Source: Arcuatula senhousia
Taxonomy: Eukaryota; Mollusca; Bivalvia; Mytilida; Mytilidae
Reading direction: 5' to 3'
Length of the DNA: 64,000 nt
Assembly (NCBI GenBank): GCA_963971305.1
Contig: OZ020303.1
Span: 20,147,184-20,211,183 of the forward strand
The notes below the pieces were generated by a model that was not told where the DNA came from, did no database searches, and saw only the letters and a list, made by a program, of their open reading frames with translations. Position numbers and translations under genes: made by a program. Positions 1 to 11,968 of this stretch are shown here, in pieces. The first letter of the stretch is position 1. Every line of letters starts with the position of its first letter.

Positions 1-103
1 CTAATTGACCTTGGCCATGTTCATCATCAGGGACCAAGCCATAAAATACTGATTTCATGTTAATATAGTATTCATAGTATTCATGTATGTCGTATATTAT
101 CTC

Positions 104-270
104 ATAGGCGGATCCAGGGGGGGGGGGGCCCTGGGGGGCCCGGGCCCCCCCTTTTGGCGGAAAAATTTGGTTGAATATGTAGAAAATCATTGAAGCATGA
201 CCAAAGTGGGCCCCCTCTTAGGCCAGTCAGTGGGCCCCCTCTTTTCAGAATCTCTGGATCCGCCTCTGTA
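104..270. mobile_element. MITE with GGCGGATCC terminal inverted repeats
   Basis: A short non-coding element bounded by AGGCGGATCCAG on the left and its inverse CTGGATCCGCCTCTG on the right, with G- and C-runs inside. The string TATCTCAT occurs directly before the left end and directly after the right end, which would be an 8-bp target duplication of hAT type, although the extreme left terminus is then slightly eroded. A second diverged copy lies at 50909-51040. Non-autonomous; no coding capacity. Confidence 0.7.
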
Positions 271-574
271 TCTCATCTTTAACAGATTATGTTGCACTGA
301 CATTTATTAAGGGTCCGACACCTTAGCGATCTATTATTTTTATTTGTTTTAAGGATGATTAATTTTATTTTCAGCATCCATCTTTTTCTCTCATTGATGA
401 AATATGGTGTAACTTTATGTAATTTGGAAAGAAGATATAATCTTTGTCTGATTGCATGGGTTATCTTGTCAAGAAAAACCTTTGTGTGCATTTCTTTCGT
501 TATTCTGTTTATTGTGGCGTAAGTTTCATCCGAATACTCTTTATCTCTTCCTTTCTTTGATTTATTCCTTTCTG

Positions 575-2095
575 TCAAAAATGACAGTGATGTTGTTTTG
601 TCAGCTAATCTATAATGATCATTATTGTGTTGCTTTTCAATTATTTAATTGCATTTCCATTTCTGACTTGCTTATTTTTGTCAAGTACTGTTCAATATGC
701 AAATTATTGATTTAATATCTAAATTTCTGTTGCATTGTTTGCGAAAGGGGGTTTTTAACCAGATTTCCCCAGAACATATTATTATGTCACAATCATCGTT
801 CGTGAATTGGTATTGACATCTTAATTTCTTTGCCAGCTCATTAGAGTCTGATATAAATTGTGATTTCAATTGTCTGGTATCCCTTGCTAAGCGATTGGTT
901 ATTGATTTATTTATAAATATTTTTTTTCCAATTTCTCAGCTATATGTTCATCATTTTTATAGCGCTTTTAATTTTCATTTGTTATTTGATAATAGACCTT
1001 TTTCTGGATGGCCTTTTCATTGCGCTTTTGTCTATAAAGACGTGTATAAGCCATGCTTTTTTAAAGCAGACTGGCAGATAACATTTTCATAAGTTTTTTG
1101 GGGAGAACCAAACACGCCTTCAATTATTTTAGACCAATCAGCTTACACAATGAGGTAAACTGGCGGGAATACCAGGTCAATGATCTACTATTATGTCAAA
1201 ATATGTTTATTTATATCAATTCTCTGATGATTCTGTCTATCTTTTGTAGTTTATTGAGTTTAATAATGCAACTCAAAACTAGTACAACTATGGCATTATA
1301 AGCAAAATCAATAAATATCGTTTATGTTTTTTGTTTTTTTCCTGATGTATTAAATTCCGTTACATCAAAAATGACACATGTGACAGTTGTGTTGTTTGAT
1401 AAGCTTTTTTAATGATCATTATTGTGTTGCTTTTCAATTCTGTAATTGCATTTCGATTTCTGACTTGCTTATTTTTTGTCAAGTACTGTTCAATACGTAA
1501 ATTATCGATTTAATATCTAAGTTTCTGTTGCATTGTTTGCGAACGGGGGTTAATAACCTGATTTCCCCAGAATTTATGATTATGTCTCTATCACCGTTAG
1601 TGAATTAATATTTACAATCTTAATTTCCTTGCTAGCTCACAAGTCTGGTATCCCTTACTCAGCGGTAATATTTCATTATTGAATATTGATTTATTTGTCA
1701 ATATTGTTTTCCAAGTTTCTCAGCTTTATGTAAGCCTTTAGATAGCGCTTTAAATTTTCATTTGTTATTTGATAATAGACCTTTTTCTGGTGGCCTTTTA
1801 ATTGCGCTTTTGTCTATGAAGACGTCTATTAGCCATGCTTTTTTTATTTTTATAAATTTGTCAGGAGAACAACAGCGGGAATACCAGATCAATGATCTAT
1901 AATTTATGTCAAAATATGTTTTTTGATATTCAATTGCAATTGCAAGGTACTTCAGATGTATGAAAGATATCGATCTGTTGTCGTTTATCTAGGTTATTCA
2001 TGCAACTCAAGATATGCACAACTATGGCATACAGTACTTTATATTATATAACATGTTACCGGCGGCCTAATAAGCAAAATCAATTAATATCGCCC
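575..2095. repeat. Old direct tandem duplication, two ~750-bp copies
   Basis: Copy 1 is about 575-1320 and copy 2 about 1365-2095, offset by about 785-798 bp. Collinear matches include TGATCATTATTGTGTTGC (about 614 and 1413), the GACCTTTTTCTGG block (996 and 1780) and the tail TAAGCAAAATCAAT. The copies have diverged by many substitutions and small indels. Short open frames inside (for example 452-715 and 895-1301) are not conserved between copies, so I do not treat them as genes. Confidence 0.75.
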
Positions 2096-2782
2096 TTTTT
2101 GTGTTATGAGATCTGCGTGAATCAATGACGTTATATTCTCTCGAATTTTCCAGTTCCTACTATTGAGTTTGGAAAGAGATAATGAAAAGTTAAATTTCAT
2201 GTGTAGTTTGTAGTATTTTCCAAGTCAGCAAAGCCAGGCCATAGACAATTGGTTACAGGTACAATTAGTTTGTGGTGTTCCAATTGAGTCAGCACGTAAC
2301 TGGCAGATCATAAAGATTACACTTTTTACACGTCCGCCCGAATGTCAATCCAAGTTCAAACAATAAGTTGCGAGATATATATTGCATGAGCGGGATGACA
2401 TGTAAAATAATGGCTATGCAACTTTCAGTCATAAGTGAAGAGCTTTCTTTGGTTAACAAAAGTTTGTTAATTCTAACATTTGTGGAGGATTTCCAATTAG
2501 AATATACATGTAGTATTATTATTTGAATAGATCGTAGGTGGTCACATCCCTTAAATGTCAGAGTCAAGTGAAGGCAGGACATTTCCTGTTGATATTTAGT
2601 ACTTGAACTTTTCATAACAATCTTTCCACAAGGCCAAGGTCAATTAGTATTAGCTAATTGGTCTAAATAGATGTTCGAAACACCTGGTGATCTAATAAGT
2701 TGGGGTGCAGAAATTGGATATAGCCTCCTATTACTTATAACACAAATTATCCCAACAAAAATCAACAATGCGACCTCAAGTC
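2096..2782. other. No gene seen
   Basis: AT-rich sequence without a recognisable domain. A 108-codon minus-strand frame at 2289-2615 has no family resemblance I can name. Confidence 0.5.
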
Positions 2783-3012
2783 GTAAATGTAACGAGAGTG
2801 AACTCAGGTAATCCGTTCTTGCTTGCTATAGCACACCCGTCGCGCCGCCAATTTTCATTTCAAATCCGGTAAAGGAAGACAAAACAAAATCTATGACAAA
2901 CATAAATCTGCACTCATCTGATAGATAGAAAATCCCATATTTGTCTATGAGCGCATTATGTCTTTAATAAAATTTCTCGAGTGAAGACAACCGGAGAGCA
3001 ATATAATCCTGT
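2783..3012 (-). repeat. 3' fragment of Penelope-like element (subfamily C)
   Basis: Read on the minus strand this matches the 3' coding end and 3' UTR of the reverse transcriptase element at 36255-37385. Shared blocks are the region around TCTTCCTTTACCGGATTTGA, the GTGTGCTATAGCA block and the GAGTTCACTC block. The same segment is at 61024-61425 (minus). It is a 5'-truncated remnant. Confidence 0.65.
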
Positions 3013-3267
3013 GTTAGCATTTTTTTGGGTCAGAAATCACTTTCTGCTACAGAAATCGTTTTAAGCGATACATTTTTTTTTAAAATCTTATTATTATATT
3101 TTGATTTTTCACCCCTAATAACTTTTTAATTGTTTGTACTGTTGATGTGATGAGCGAACTGGTGTCTCCTATGTACGTTCTATGCAGTGATCTCTACAAG
3201 AAACTATGTGATAGTGTAACAGAAAATTACAAGAACGGAACTTCTGAGTCCCCATCGAGGGTAAAAA

Positions 3268-3775
3268 ACTGTCCGCTCGCTAAACAGGAAGTAGATAATT
3301 GATAGATCTAGAAATGCATCCCACCATATGAGACCCCTAGTTGAAGCTGCTTTCATATTAATGCCTAGGATTAAAAGTAGCTGAAAAATCTGTTTAATAC
3401 GGATTTTTTTTTCCATTTTTAGGACTTAAAAAATTCTTAGTCGGCTCGTTAAACAGAAAAAAAGGTAAGCGACAGCCTGAACACGCATCCCACTTTATGA
3501 GACCCCCTACTTGAAGCTGCATTCCAAATATCAAAAGCCTAGGATTAATAGTAGAAAAATCTGTTACGAAAAAAAATCCATTCTGGACCCTAAAAAAATT
3601 CTAAGTCGGCCTGTTTAACAGAAAGTAGGTAATTGACAGACCTGGAAACGCATCCCGTCATATGCGACCTCTACCTATAGCTGAATACCATATATACATG
3701 TATAAAAAGCCTAAGATTAATAGCTGAGAAATATGTTACAAAAAAGTGTGACGGACGCCCCGCATTTCTATGTCC
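3268..3775 (+). repeat. Dispersed module repeat, three degenerate units
   Basis: Three diverged units of about 165-180 bp start near 3275, 3447 and 3612. Each runs from a 'TTAAACAGGAAGTAGGTAA'-like start through 'GCATCCCAC.ATATGAGACCCCTA.TTGAAGCTGC' to 'CCTAGGATTAATAG...AAATCTGTTAC'. Single further units are at 13355-13460 and 25683-25800. The last unit runs into AAAGTGTGACGGACGCC, a likely element end. Non-coding. Confidence 0.6.
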
Positions 3776-4092
3776 TCGCTCCGCATTGCAGCGGGGGACA
3801 AAAAATTAATGTGACTACAACTTTCAAACATTTTGAAAAATAAGTTTTTTATTTCCTTGATTCTATAATTGCAAATTTTCTTTGTTATCCACCCTTTTGG
3901 TCCTAAGTATGGAGCGATGTATGTGGACTGAATATGAGACCAAAAATATTAGCTTTTATTTCCGTCTCATGAAGATTTAATATCAAAACAATAAATTCTT
4001 CGTTTTTACTCATTTAATAACAAACTGATGAAAACAAGCTTTACAAGTTGTATCACGCACGTCGCGAGTTGTTTGTTTTCAATTCCCTTTTT
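3776..4092. other. No gene seen
   Basis: AT-rich filler between two repeats; no coding or structural signal found. Confidence 0.5.
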
Positions 4093-5550
4093 AGCTCACC
4101 TGACCTGAAGGGTCATGTGAGCTATTGTCATCACTTGGCGTCCGTCGTCCGTCCGTCGTCCGTCGCCCGTCCGTAAACTTTTTAAAACGTTAACTCCTCT
4201 GATACCATAAGTCCAATTAAAACCAAACTTGGCATGGTTGTTCATTAGCATTCGGTGCTTAGAACTGATGTGGGGATTTTTGATTCGTCGTAAAACATGG
4301 CCGCCGTGGCTAAAAATTGAACATAGGGGTAAAATGCAGTTTTTTTGCAAATAACTCAAAAACGGCTACAGATAACAAAATTCTGGCATGGTTAAAAGGG
4401 ATCAGCACCTCAAGATCTACCTACCCTGAAATTTTGAAGAAAATCCAACAACCCATGTAGGAGTTATTGCCCTTTTTGTGGATTTTTTTGCAAATTTTGC
4501 ACCGGTTTAGCTCAATATCTTTAAAACTATACAAGATATTTGAGAAATTTAAATTGCATATTGTTAAGCACATCAAGATCTACAAAATATGTAATAGGGT
4601 CAACGTTGTAGAACCTTTCCTTTTAGGAGTTATTGCCCTTAGAACGTCAAAATTGAGCATTTTAATATTATTTCCTCATTACATTGAAAACGTTAACTCC
4701 TCTGACACTTCAAGTCCAATTAGAACCAAACTTGGTATAGTTGTTTATTAGCATTAGGTGTATAGAACTGATGTGGGGATTTTTGATTGGTCGTAAAACA
4801 TGGCCGCTGTGGCTAAAAATAGAACATAGGGGTAAATGGCAGTTTTTTGCAAATAACTCAAAAACGGTGACAGATTTTAAAATTTTGATTTGGAACAAAA
4901 GTGATCAGCACCTGAAGATCTACCAGCTCTGAAACTTTAAAGAAAATCCAACGACCCATGTAGGAGTTATTGCTCTTTTTGAGGATTTTTGGCAAATTTT
5001 GCACCTGTTTAGCTCAATATCTTGAAAACTATACAAGATATTTGAGAAATTTAAATTGCATATTGTTAAGCACATCAAGATCTACAAAATATGTAATGGG
5101 GTCAACGTTGTAGGACCTTTCCTTTTAGAAGTTATTGCCCTTAGAACGTCAAAAGTGAGCTTTTAAAAAGCATTTCCTCATTACATTGAAAATATCAACT
5201 CCTCTGACACTTTAAGTCAAATTGGAACCAAACTTGGTATTGTTGTTTATTAGCATTAGGTGTATAGAACTGATGTGGGGATTTTTGATTGGTTGTAAAA
5301 CATGACCGCTGTGGCTAAAAATAGAACATTGGGTTAAACTGCATTTTTTTGCTAATAACTCAAAAAGGGTGACAGATTTTTGAATTTTAAATGAGATAAA
5401 AGTGATCAGCACCTTAAGATCCACCATATTGTCAGATGACCCCCTTATTAAACTTATAACCCTTTCAATGTCAAATAGATTTTGCCTAATAGCCTTTACT
5501 TCAGGCACATATGTCAGGTGAGCAATTCAGGTTCCTGGGAGCCTCTTGTT
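4093..5550 (+). mobile_element. Non-autonomous Helentron-like element (HINE), copy 1
   Basis: It starts AGCTCACCTGACC after a T-run and ends CAGGTGAGCAATTCAGGTTCCTGGGAGCC then TCTTGTT. The inverse of the 5' terminus is therefore not at the 3' end but just inside it, followed by a short hairpin. This asymmetric layout, plus a GTCCGTCGTC microsatellite near the 5' end, matches Helentron-associated elements. The interior holds about 2.6 copies of a ~498-bp unit, with AACTCCTCTGA near 4193, 4690 and 5190. No coding capacity; the short frames at 4096-5508 are repeat translations. Confidence 0.6.
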
Positions 5551-8290
5551 AACTAATACTACACAAAAACATAATCTTCGACATAGAAAACATCTTTGAA
5601 ATATGTTTTCAAGTGTATCAATGAAAACATATCCAAGTGATTATTATGTAACATTATATTGTTGTTAAATCTAAGCAATATTTGATGTGGAGTGTTGAAT
5701 TAGTGAAACTATTTGCGTCATTCGCTTTTTATTGAGTTTAACATGGATCCGGGTATACTGTCCAAATTAATTACAGTTTAATTGGTATTTGTCCTTGTAT
5801 TGATTGAGTGAAGAAGTCAACATTTTTACATGTAAATACTTTCGGTTCCTGAAGCTCCTTTGTTGCGAAGGTCGTTCAACTTTTCCCAAAAGAACTTGTT
5901 TGTTTTTTGTACGATAGGAACATTTCAATTTAGATGCAGATAAATTTTTTTTAATTTCCGGTGAGATCCCGAACTGTTTTTTCGCACTTTTATAATAACT
6001 TAAAGTGAAAAAAGTCGTGTCAATGATTATTACTTGCGAATGTAGTCTTAGAAAAGTGACAAACATGTAAATTAATTACAAGTACAGCTGCATGCACGTC
6101 AAATTAATAGTAGCCAATCTTTTTTTTTACCCCTGTTATTTTTTTATTTTAATTGGTTATAACTGAAAGCTATCTTTCTCATACTTTTGAAAAAAAAAAC
6201 CATCAGAATTAGATTTAACTTTTATGGCCTTTTTTCTGTTATGCTCCTTTTGGTACGCTAGACGCTCTGACGAGTCTAAATTGCCTACCTAATTTCTAGA
6301 GTTTTTTTGCGTAAATGGGGATCCTACGACTCTTACTCTTATCGAGATATGCAGTAAGGTTCTTTTAAGTCGAGAAAGGTGACAAACACTGAGAAAGGTG
6401 CATCACTATGGTTTACGGAAAAGTTTCCCGACGGGGGCTGCCCAAAACAACCTTAAAAGTTCCCAGACAGGGCTGCCCAAATCAACCTTCTGGGGCACAC
6501 ATCTCAGTGGCATCAAGTCGTGGGCAAATCGGTCTGAACAGGTGTCGGGTTTCTAAGTGATATTCAGAGGACTTTATCGACAAGCTTATCGATGCTGTGG
6601 GCCATTTCTCTATCCCGAATTCTCACGGGTATAAAAACAAGGTGACATTTTTTTATACAAAAGGATATAAAGACAGAGTGACATATGATTTTTATTTCGG
6701 CTTATGATTATAAAAAATATGTCAGAAATCATGTCCAGAGTGTTTACTTTTAAAAAATGATTTTAATCAGATATTATTTGTAGAAAAACTGATTCTAAAA
6801 CTTTATTTTAGTATATTTTGCATATCACCACCAATTCATTCATTTATTAATAAAAATTTAAGCATAATATTTTGCACCCCTCTTATATAATGATGTCCAA
6901 AGCATCTGTGTGGATTTTTTATGTTCCCGCAACTATAGTTTGGAGAGATTGTTCTAACCTTGTCCGTCCGTTCGCTTGTCTTTCTTCCCGCAAGATTTCC
7001 AGACTTTTATTTCCACATGCTTGAAGATATTGGGCCAATTTTTTTAGGAGTCTATCGTGATGAGTTACAGATCAAGTTCGCATTTAGTTATGGTCAGTAG
7101 GTTTTGCCGAAATTATGGCCCTTTGAACACAGATCGAGTTTCTGTCTCGTTCAGATCCTTTGAATTTCACCCAAATTATGGTTGTTGGATTTGAAAAAAA
7201 AAATGTTATGAAAATGACAGTGTTTGGACGTTTTTCTACAAATTTGGGTCAACTTTTCCCGATATATTGCGGGGCATCATCTGTGTTATACAGACACAAG
7301 CACCATAGTTACCTGCAGTTCATCCTCGGAAACCCAGGGTTCGTCTTTTTTGGGGTTTCTGAGGATACCTGTAGTTTTATGATGGCGATGATTGAGTCTT
7401 TCAATTAAAACATTTTATACTGAACAGCGGGGGCATTAACCTTTTCTAGTTTGTTTTTAAAATACTATGCGAAGTATAAAGTTGGCAATTTTTATTTATA
7501 ACTTTTTATTATGTTTGTCAATTGTACTTTCTTACAATCATTTTATTACATGTTCATAGTCCCTCCTGTTACCACAGTCTAATTTCATATTAATAACCAC
7601 AATAATGACTCCGATTTATTTTCCCATAACTCATTACAATTACATCACTTCCTGTGGCAATTTTAATAACAACAAAGTTTTAGAAGCGATTGTTTTGAAA
7701 ATCAATAGTTATCAACGGTAAGATTTAAGAATACTTTGTGTTGATCTGTCCTGTTATGGTGGTTTTATATATTTTTATATATTGCTCATATATATTTTAA
7801 TGATGGTAATTTTTGTACACGAGATAGCTTTCAATATTTTCAACCACCTTGTACTTATATTACATCTTTATTTTTTGCCCACTTCTACAATTAACTAAAT
7901 TGTCTTGCTTTATTCTACTAATCCCTGTATTTGTTTCCGTGTTGTCGCGTGTATTATGAACCTTGTCGGGAATCACTAGTAGTTTTAGCAAGACTCTTTT
8001 AACTGTGGTACTTTTTATCATATAATGCTGAATGCATATATTTTTCGGTCCAGTCCTGTTTTGTCATTGAACATCCCTTTCTCTCCTTACAACCTTAATC
8101 ATGGTTTTACGAAATGGTAAAAAATACAACAACTCAAAACCACAAGCTAGGATATTCACATCCAACAATAACCTTCAATCTAATATAACCAGCCACTCTT
8201 CCTATACCGTAAATTCTTTTAAACCATCAGTCCAATCATCAAATACCAAAACAACAAAAGAATCTTCATAACACATGCAATACGTTTAAT
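5551..8290. other. No gene seen; AT-rich intergenic DNA
   Basis: About 2.7 kb without a convincing coding region. A hairpin is at 7321-7366. The stretch 6900-7140 contains CTTGTCCGTCCG and resembles the 5' part of another common dispersed repeat, but I cannot define its ends. Confidence 0.5.
7321..7366. repeat. Hairpin, CATCCTCGGAAACCC family
   Basis: CATCCTCGGAAACCCA is followed about 15 bases later by its imperfect inverse TGGGGTTTCTGAGGATA. Related hairpins are at 59231-59274 and, weaker, about 54704-54736. Confidence 0.5.
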
Positions 8291-8299
8291 AGCTCTTTT

Positions 8300-8802
8300 C
8301 GTGGATATCCTGTCCCGTGCGGGGCCCGGGTGGCGAATAGGCCCGCAGCAGAGCCTAGCTTGTCGTAAGAGGCGACTAAGGGTCTTGGGATTCTGACGTC
8401 GGGTCAGTGCTCAGCCAACAGAGCGACCAAGTGTGTACCCTAGGTGGCTGAATAGGGTAGCCCTCGTCTGCGGGGGTTGTCAGGTCTATAATACGGAAAC
8501 CCTGACCGCTGACCATAGTGGGCCAACGTGTGTGGAGAGTGCCACGCTTCATGCACGTAAAAGACCCCTTTGTGGACCGCCAAGTAGTGCACCACATAGG
8601 CAAAATTTTCCGCCCCTACCCACCTCTCCCCTTTTCCTGTGGTTCTTCAAAATTAACCGGTCCTCTTTGTCCCACCCCATCTCCATATTTCATTTATCAT
8701 CATCATTTTTCATGTTCATTTTGTCATCCTTTTCATGTTCATCGCCTGTAAATAACCTATATAGCGTTGCACGGGCGTAAAACACCAACTCACTCACTCA
8801 CT
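8300..8802 (+). repeat. SINE-like dispersed repeat ending in (ACTC)n
   Basis: It starts near GTGCGGGGCCCGGGTGGCG and ends GGGCGTAAAACACCAACTCACTCACTCACTC, a conserved body with a short microsatellite tail as in SINEs. Related sequence is at 13180-13300 (minus), 15126-15173 (3' end only), 62750-63060 and 63675-64000. I could not identify a clean pol III box A/B pair, so the SINE label is inferred from structure. The frames at 8376-8780 are incidental. Confidence 0.55.
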
Positions 8803-8947
8803 CGTGGATATCCTAAAGCCTTACCCTGTAGTGCTTCGAAATGACAAACGTGAAACAGGTTAATCAGAAACACCACTGTTACATCTAGTATAAATGGACG
8901 AACTTTCTCTACTAAATTGACTCAAGATGTTAACTGACGCACAACAA

Positions 8948-9378
8948 ATTTAATTTATTTAATATCTTGATCCGAACCTAATTGTAATATTCAGTATGTC
9001 GGGGAGACTGGTAGGTATTTGTCGAAAAGAACTTTTGAACATCTGTATCGCTTCCGCCGCTTTAAAAAGTATAAATGCTATCTTTATCAACACTTACATA
9101 AACACAACCACAACATTAAGTATATTAAAGTTCAGCCACTTGAAATTATTAATAGAGATTTAAATTTAAGTAAAAGACAGTTTCGTAGAGAAATACGACT
9201 TGCTGAACTTGATTGGATCAAAAAATTACAAACCGCATATCCTCTGGGTCTTAACGATAACATCATGGGACAGGGTAGCATATCTAGGTCATCAAACATA
9301 AATGTCATGAATTTAGTGATTCCTCGTAAACGGAACAAACGGTCGCATGGTAAACGTCAGAAAACAACATCGCTCTGA
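8948..9378 (+). pseudogene. GIY-YIG endonuclease region of Penelope-like element
   Basis: In frame before the first Met one reads TNLIYLIS, a stop where family members usually have Cys, then SEPNCNIQYVGETGRYLSKR. This has the GIY-YIG layout (an LIY strand, a YVGET strand, then the Arg). It continues with HLYRFRRFKKYKCYLYQH and, near 9220, ELDWIKKLQTAYPLGLNDNI, a block that in my memory precedes the RT in related invertebrate proteins. A basic tail (RKRNKRSHGKR) follows. The nuclease would nick target DNA for target-primed reverse transcription. The in-frame stop at about 8972 and the missing 5' end make this copy non-functional. Confidence 0.65.
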
Positions 9379-9446
9379 CTTCGTCAATGACCCAGAGGTT
9401 ATTTCTTGAAAAAAGGACCAAAGTTTAGACCACCCACTAAACTTAA

Positions 9447-10800
9447 TTGGAATTCCTGCCTAAATTGTATCAAAACTTCCCTTCTCCTTGGATCAGGAGA
9501 GAAGGGGCCGACTCAAAATCTCTAGACCGTTTTATTAATAAAACTATGGCAATTGTTCAACTCAGAATTAGCCAATTTCAAAATTCATTTGTAGATTTTA
9601 GGCCTAATACTTACCTTAATAGAATAAAGTCAAAAATCCGTTTACTTGGTTTTCGATACGTGTTTGTTCCCGCCGATAAAGCAGCTAACAATGTCGTTTT
9701 GGTATGAAGAAAGTATTACCTTGAGGTTTTAATGCACGAAATAAAAAATTCGAACACTTTCGTTCCCGTGCATTCGACAGAATCAGGTATCATAGACGAT
9801 CATATCATAGCGACCACAGCACTTCGAGTTGCCCCGACATACTTTAAGTTACCTACTATGTACTGGATACCTAAATTGCACAAAAATCCATATAAATCTC
9901 GTTTTATCTCTGCTTCAAGTAAGTGTTCTTTAACCCATATTTCCAAAGTTCTATCTCTTACTTTAACTACAATGAAGGAATTTATTATTCAATACTGTGT
10001 AAGGGTATTCGAAAACAGTGGAATTAATTATTTTTTTAGTGTAAAAAATTCTCTTGATGTTTTGGACAAGCTTCGTGCATTTGAAAATACTTTTCATACC
10101 GTTGATAGTTACGATTTTTCTACTTTATATAATAACTTTCCACATAATCTGATTAAAAAGAAATTTGAATATTTGGTTAAATGGTGTTTTGACAAATCTA
10201 AAACTGATTATATCTGTTCTAGAGTTTCAAAATCATTTAGTAAATCATTTTTTAGTAACGAGACTCAAAAGGGTTACATTAACTGGACTGATGCAGAAAC
10301 TATTACTGCTCGAAATTATTTGTTAGATAATATACTCTTCAAAAAAAGTTACGCATAGATAGAAAATTGCCCGTAGTTTTAACGCAAATCGAAACAATTT
10401 CAAAACATTATTGCCGAGCTGTTCTGCAACCGATTTTCACGAAATAAAATCCAGTAAAAAGAAAACAAAATGAAGAAACCTACGGAGAATTTTTTGAAGA
10501 GTATATTTACATACGTTTTGGTAAACAAATTTATCGCCGAATTATTGGTATTCCTATGGGTACTTATTGTGCGCCACTTATAGCCGACATTTTCCTATAC
10601 TGTTATGAATCACAATTTATGGCTAAATTACAATAACACCCGAACAAACAGAACCTAATCAAAACTTTCAATTATACTTTTAGATATTTAGATGACATTC
10701 TTGCACTCAACAATCCTTCATATTCTAATTTTATTACAGATATCTATCCTTCTGAATTAACCTTGAACAAATCTAACGTCACCGGTGATAGATGTCCTTT
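9447..10800 (+). pseudogene. Penelope-like reverse transcriptase, N-terminal and palm part
   Basis: The reading passes through FVPADKAANNVVLV, an in-frame stop at 9703-9705, then WIPKLHKNPYKSRFISAS (fingers) and DFSTLYNNFPHNLIKKK (motif A with catalytic Asp). After a shift near 10345-10450 it continues with IGIPMGTYCAPLIADIFLY (motif B, about 10540) and FRYLDDILALNN (motif C, about 10680, catalytic DD). The palm residues are still readable, so the copy is not ancient, but at least one stop and one or more frameshifts block expression. Coding is cut at about 10802 by the Helentron-like insertion and resumes at 11969. Confidence 0.75.
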
Positions 10801-10802
10801 TT

Positions 10803-11968
10803 AGCTCACCTGGCCAAAGGCCATGTGAGCTATTGCCATCACTTGGCGTCCGTCGTCGTCGTCGTCATCGTCCGTCGTCGTCGTCGTTAACTTTTCTTCA
10901 AACTTCTTCTCCTCTGAAACGGCTGCACAGATTCAAACCAAATTTGGTCTGGTGGTACTTTAGGGTATCCCCCACAGAACTGATGTGGGGATTTTTGATT
11001 CGTCTAAAAACATGGCCGCCGTTGCTAAAAATAGACCAGGGGGTCAGACTACTGTTTTTGGCTTGTAAATCAAAAAGTATAAGAGATAGATGAAATCTGA
11101 TGCCACGCTACTGCTTCAGCATCAAAAGCTCTACAAAAGTCTCCATTGAGTCGAAGTTGTCAGATGACCCCTTCCCTAAAAGGTGAAAAATAGCATTTTT
11201 TCATGTTTTTGGCCTATAGAATGAAAACTATTGCAGATAGAGAAAAGCTGTTGCTTGCTTAAATGTTCAGCACATTTAGCTCTACAAAAGTCTCCATAGT
11301 GTCAAAGTTGTCAGATGACCCCTTATAGGGGTTATGGCCCCTTAAAGGCAAAAAATAGAGTTTTTGGCCTATAGAATGAAAACTATTGCAGATAGAGAAA
11401 AGCTGTTGCTTGCTTAAATGTTCAGCTCATTTAGCTCTACAAAAGTCTCCTATAGTCGAAGTTGTCAGATGATCCCCTATAGGGGTTACAGCCCCTTAAA
11501 GGCAAAAAATAGTGTTTTTGGCCTATGGAATGAAAACTATTGCAGATAGAGAAAAGTTGTTTCTTTCTTAAATGTTCAGCTCATTTAGCTCTACAAAAGT
11601 TTCCATAGGGTCAAAATTGCCAGATGACCCCTTATAGTGGTTACGGCCCCTTAAAGGCAAAAAATAGTGTTTTTGGCCTAAAGAAAGAAAACTTTTGCAG
11701 ATAGAGAAAAGATGTTGCTTGCTTAAATGTTCAGCTTAATTAGTTCTACAAAAGTCATTTTAGGGTCGAAGTTGTCAGATGACCCCTTTAAGGGGTTATG
11801 GCCCTTTAAAGGTGAAAAATAGTGTTTTTTGCTTTGGAATGAAAACTATTGCTGATAGAGAAAAGCTTTTTATTGCTTAAACATTCAGCTCATTTAGCTA
11901 TACAAAAGTCTTCAAAGGGTTGACATTAAGACCAGGTGAGCGATTCAGGCTCCTGGGAGCCTCTTGTT
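10803..11968 (+). mobile_element. Non-autonomous Helentron-like element (HINE), copy 2
   Basis: It begins AGCTCACCTGGCC and ends ACCAGGTGAGCGATTCAGG, a perfect hairpin AGGCTCC-TG-GGAGCCT, then CTTGTT. The inverse of the 5' end (CCAGGTGAGC) is subterminal, as in Helentron-associated elements. The uninterrupted Penelope-like copy at 34286 supplies the empty site: CC followed by six T then AGATTT. Here five T lie on the left and one T on the right, so the insertion is between two T with no target duplication. Internally: a GTCGTC microsatellite and a ~155-bp tandem array. No coding. Confidence 0.65.
11129..11910 (+). repeat. 155-bp internal tandem array of the Helentron-like element
   Basis: CTCTACAAAAGTCT-like unit starts recur near 11129, 11280, 11435, 11590, 11744 and 11899, spaced 151-155 bp. 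Each unit carries 'GTTGTCAGATGACCCCTTATAGGGGTTA.GGCCCCTTAAAGG' and 'GAATGAAAACTATTGCAGATAGAGAAAAG'-type blocks. Confidence 0.8.

Noticed and set aside
4096..5508. Several 60-98 codon frames on both strands
   Set aside because: They recur in each ~498-bp unit of the Helentron-like element and code for nothing recognisable.
8376..8780. Three overlapping open frames of 75-115 codons
   Set aside because: They lie inside the SINE-like repeat on both strands and show no domain.
11920..11968. Apparent N-terminus (MTLRPGERFRLLG) of the frame 11920-12468
   Set aside because: These codons lie in the Helentron-like element 3' end and hairpin; the same residues recur wherever this end is translated. 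The RT frame proper starts at 11969.
10803..11968. TTA target duplication around the 1166-bp element
   Set aside because: A TTA duplication would require five T at the empty site; the intact copy at 34286 has six, which fits insertion between T and T without duplication.
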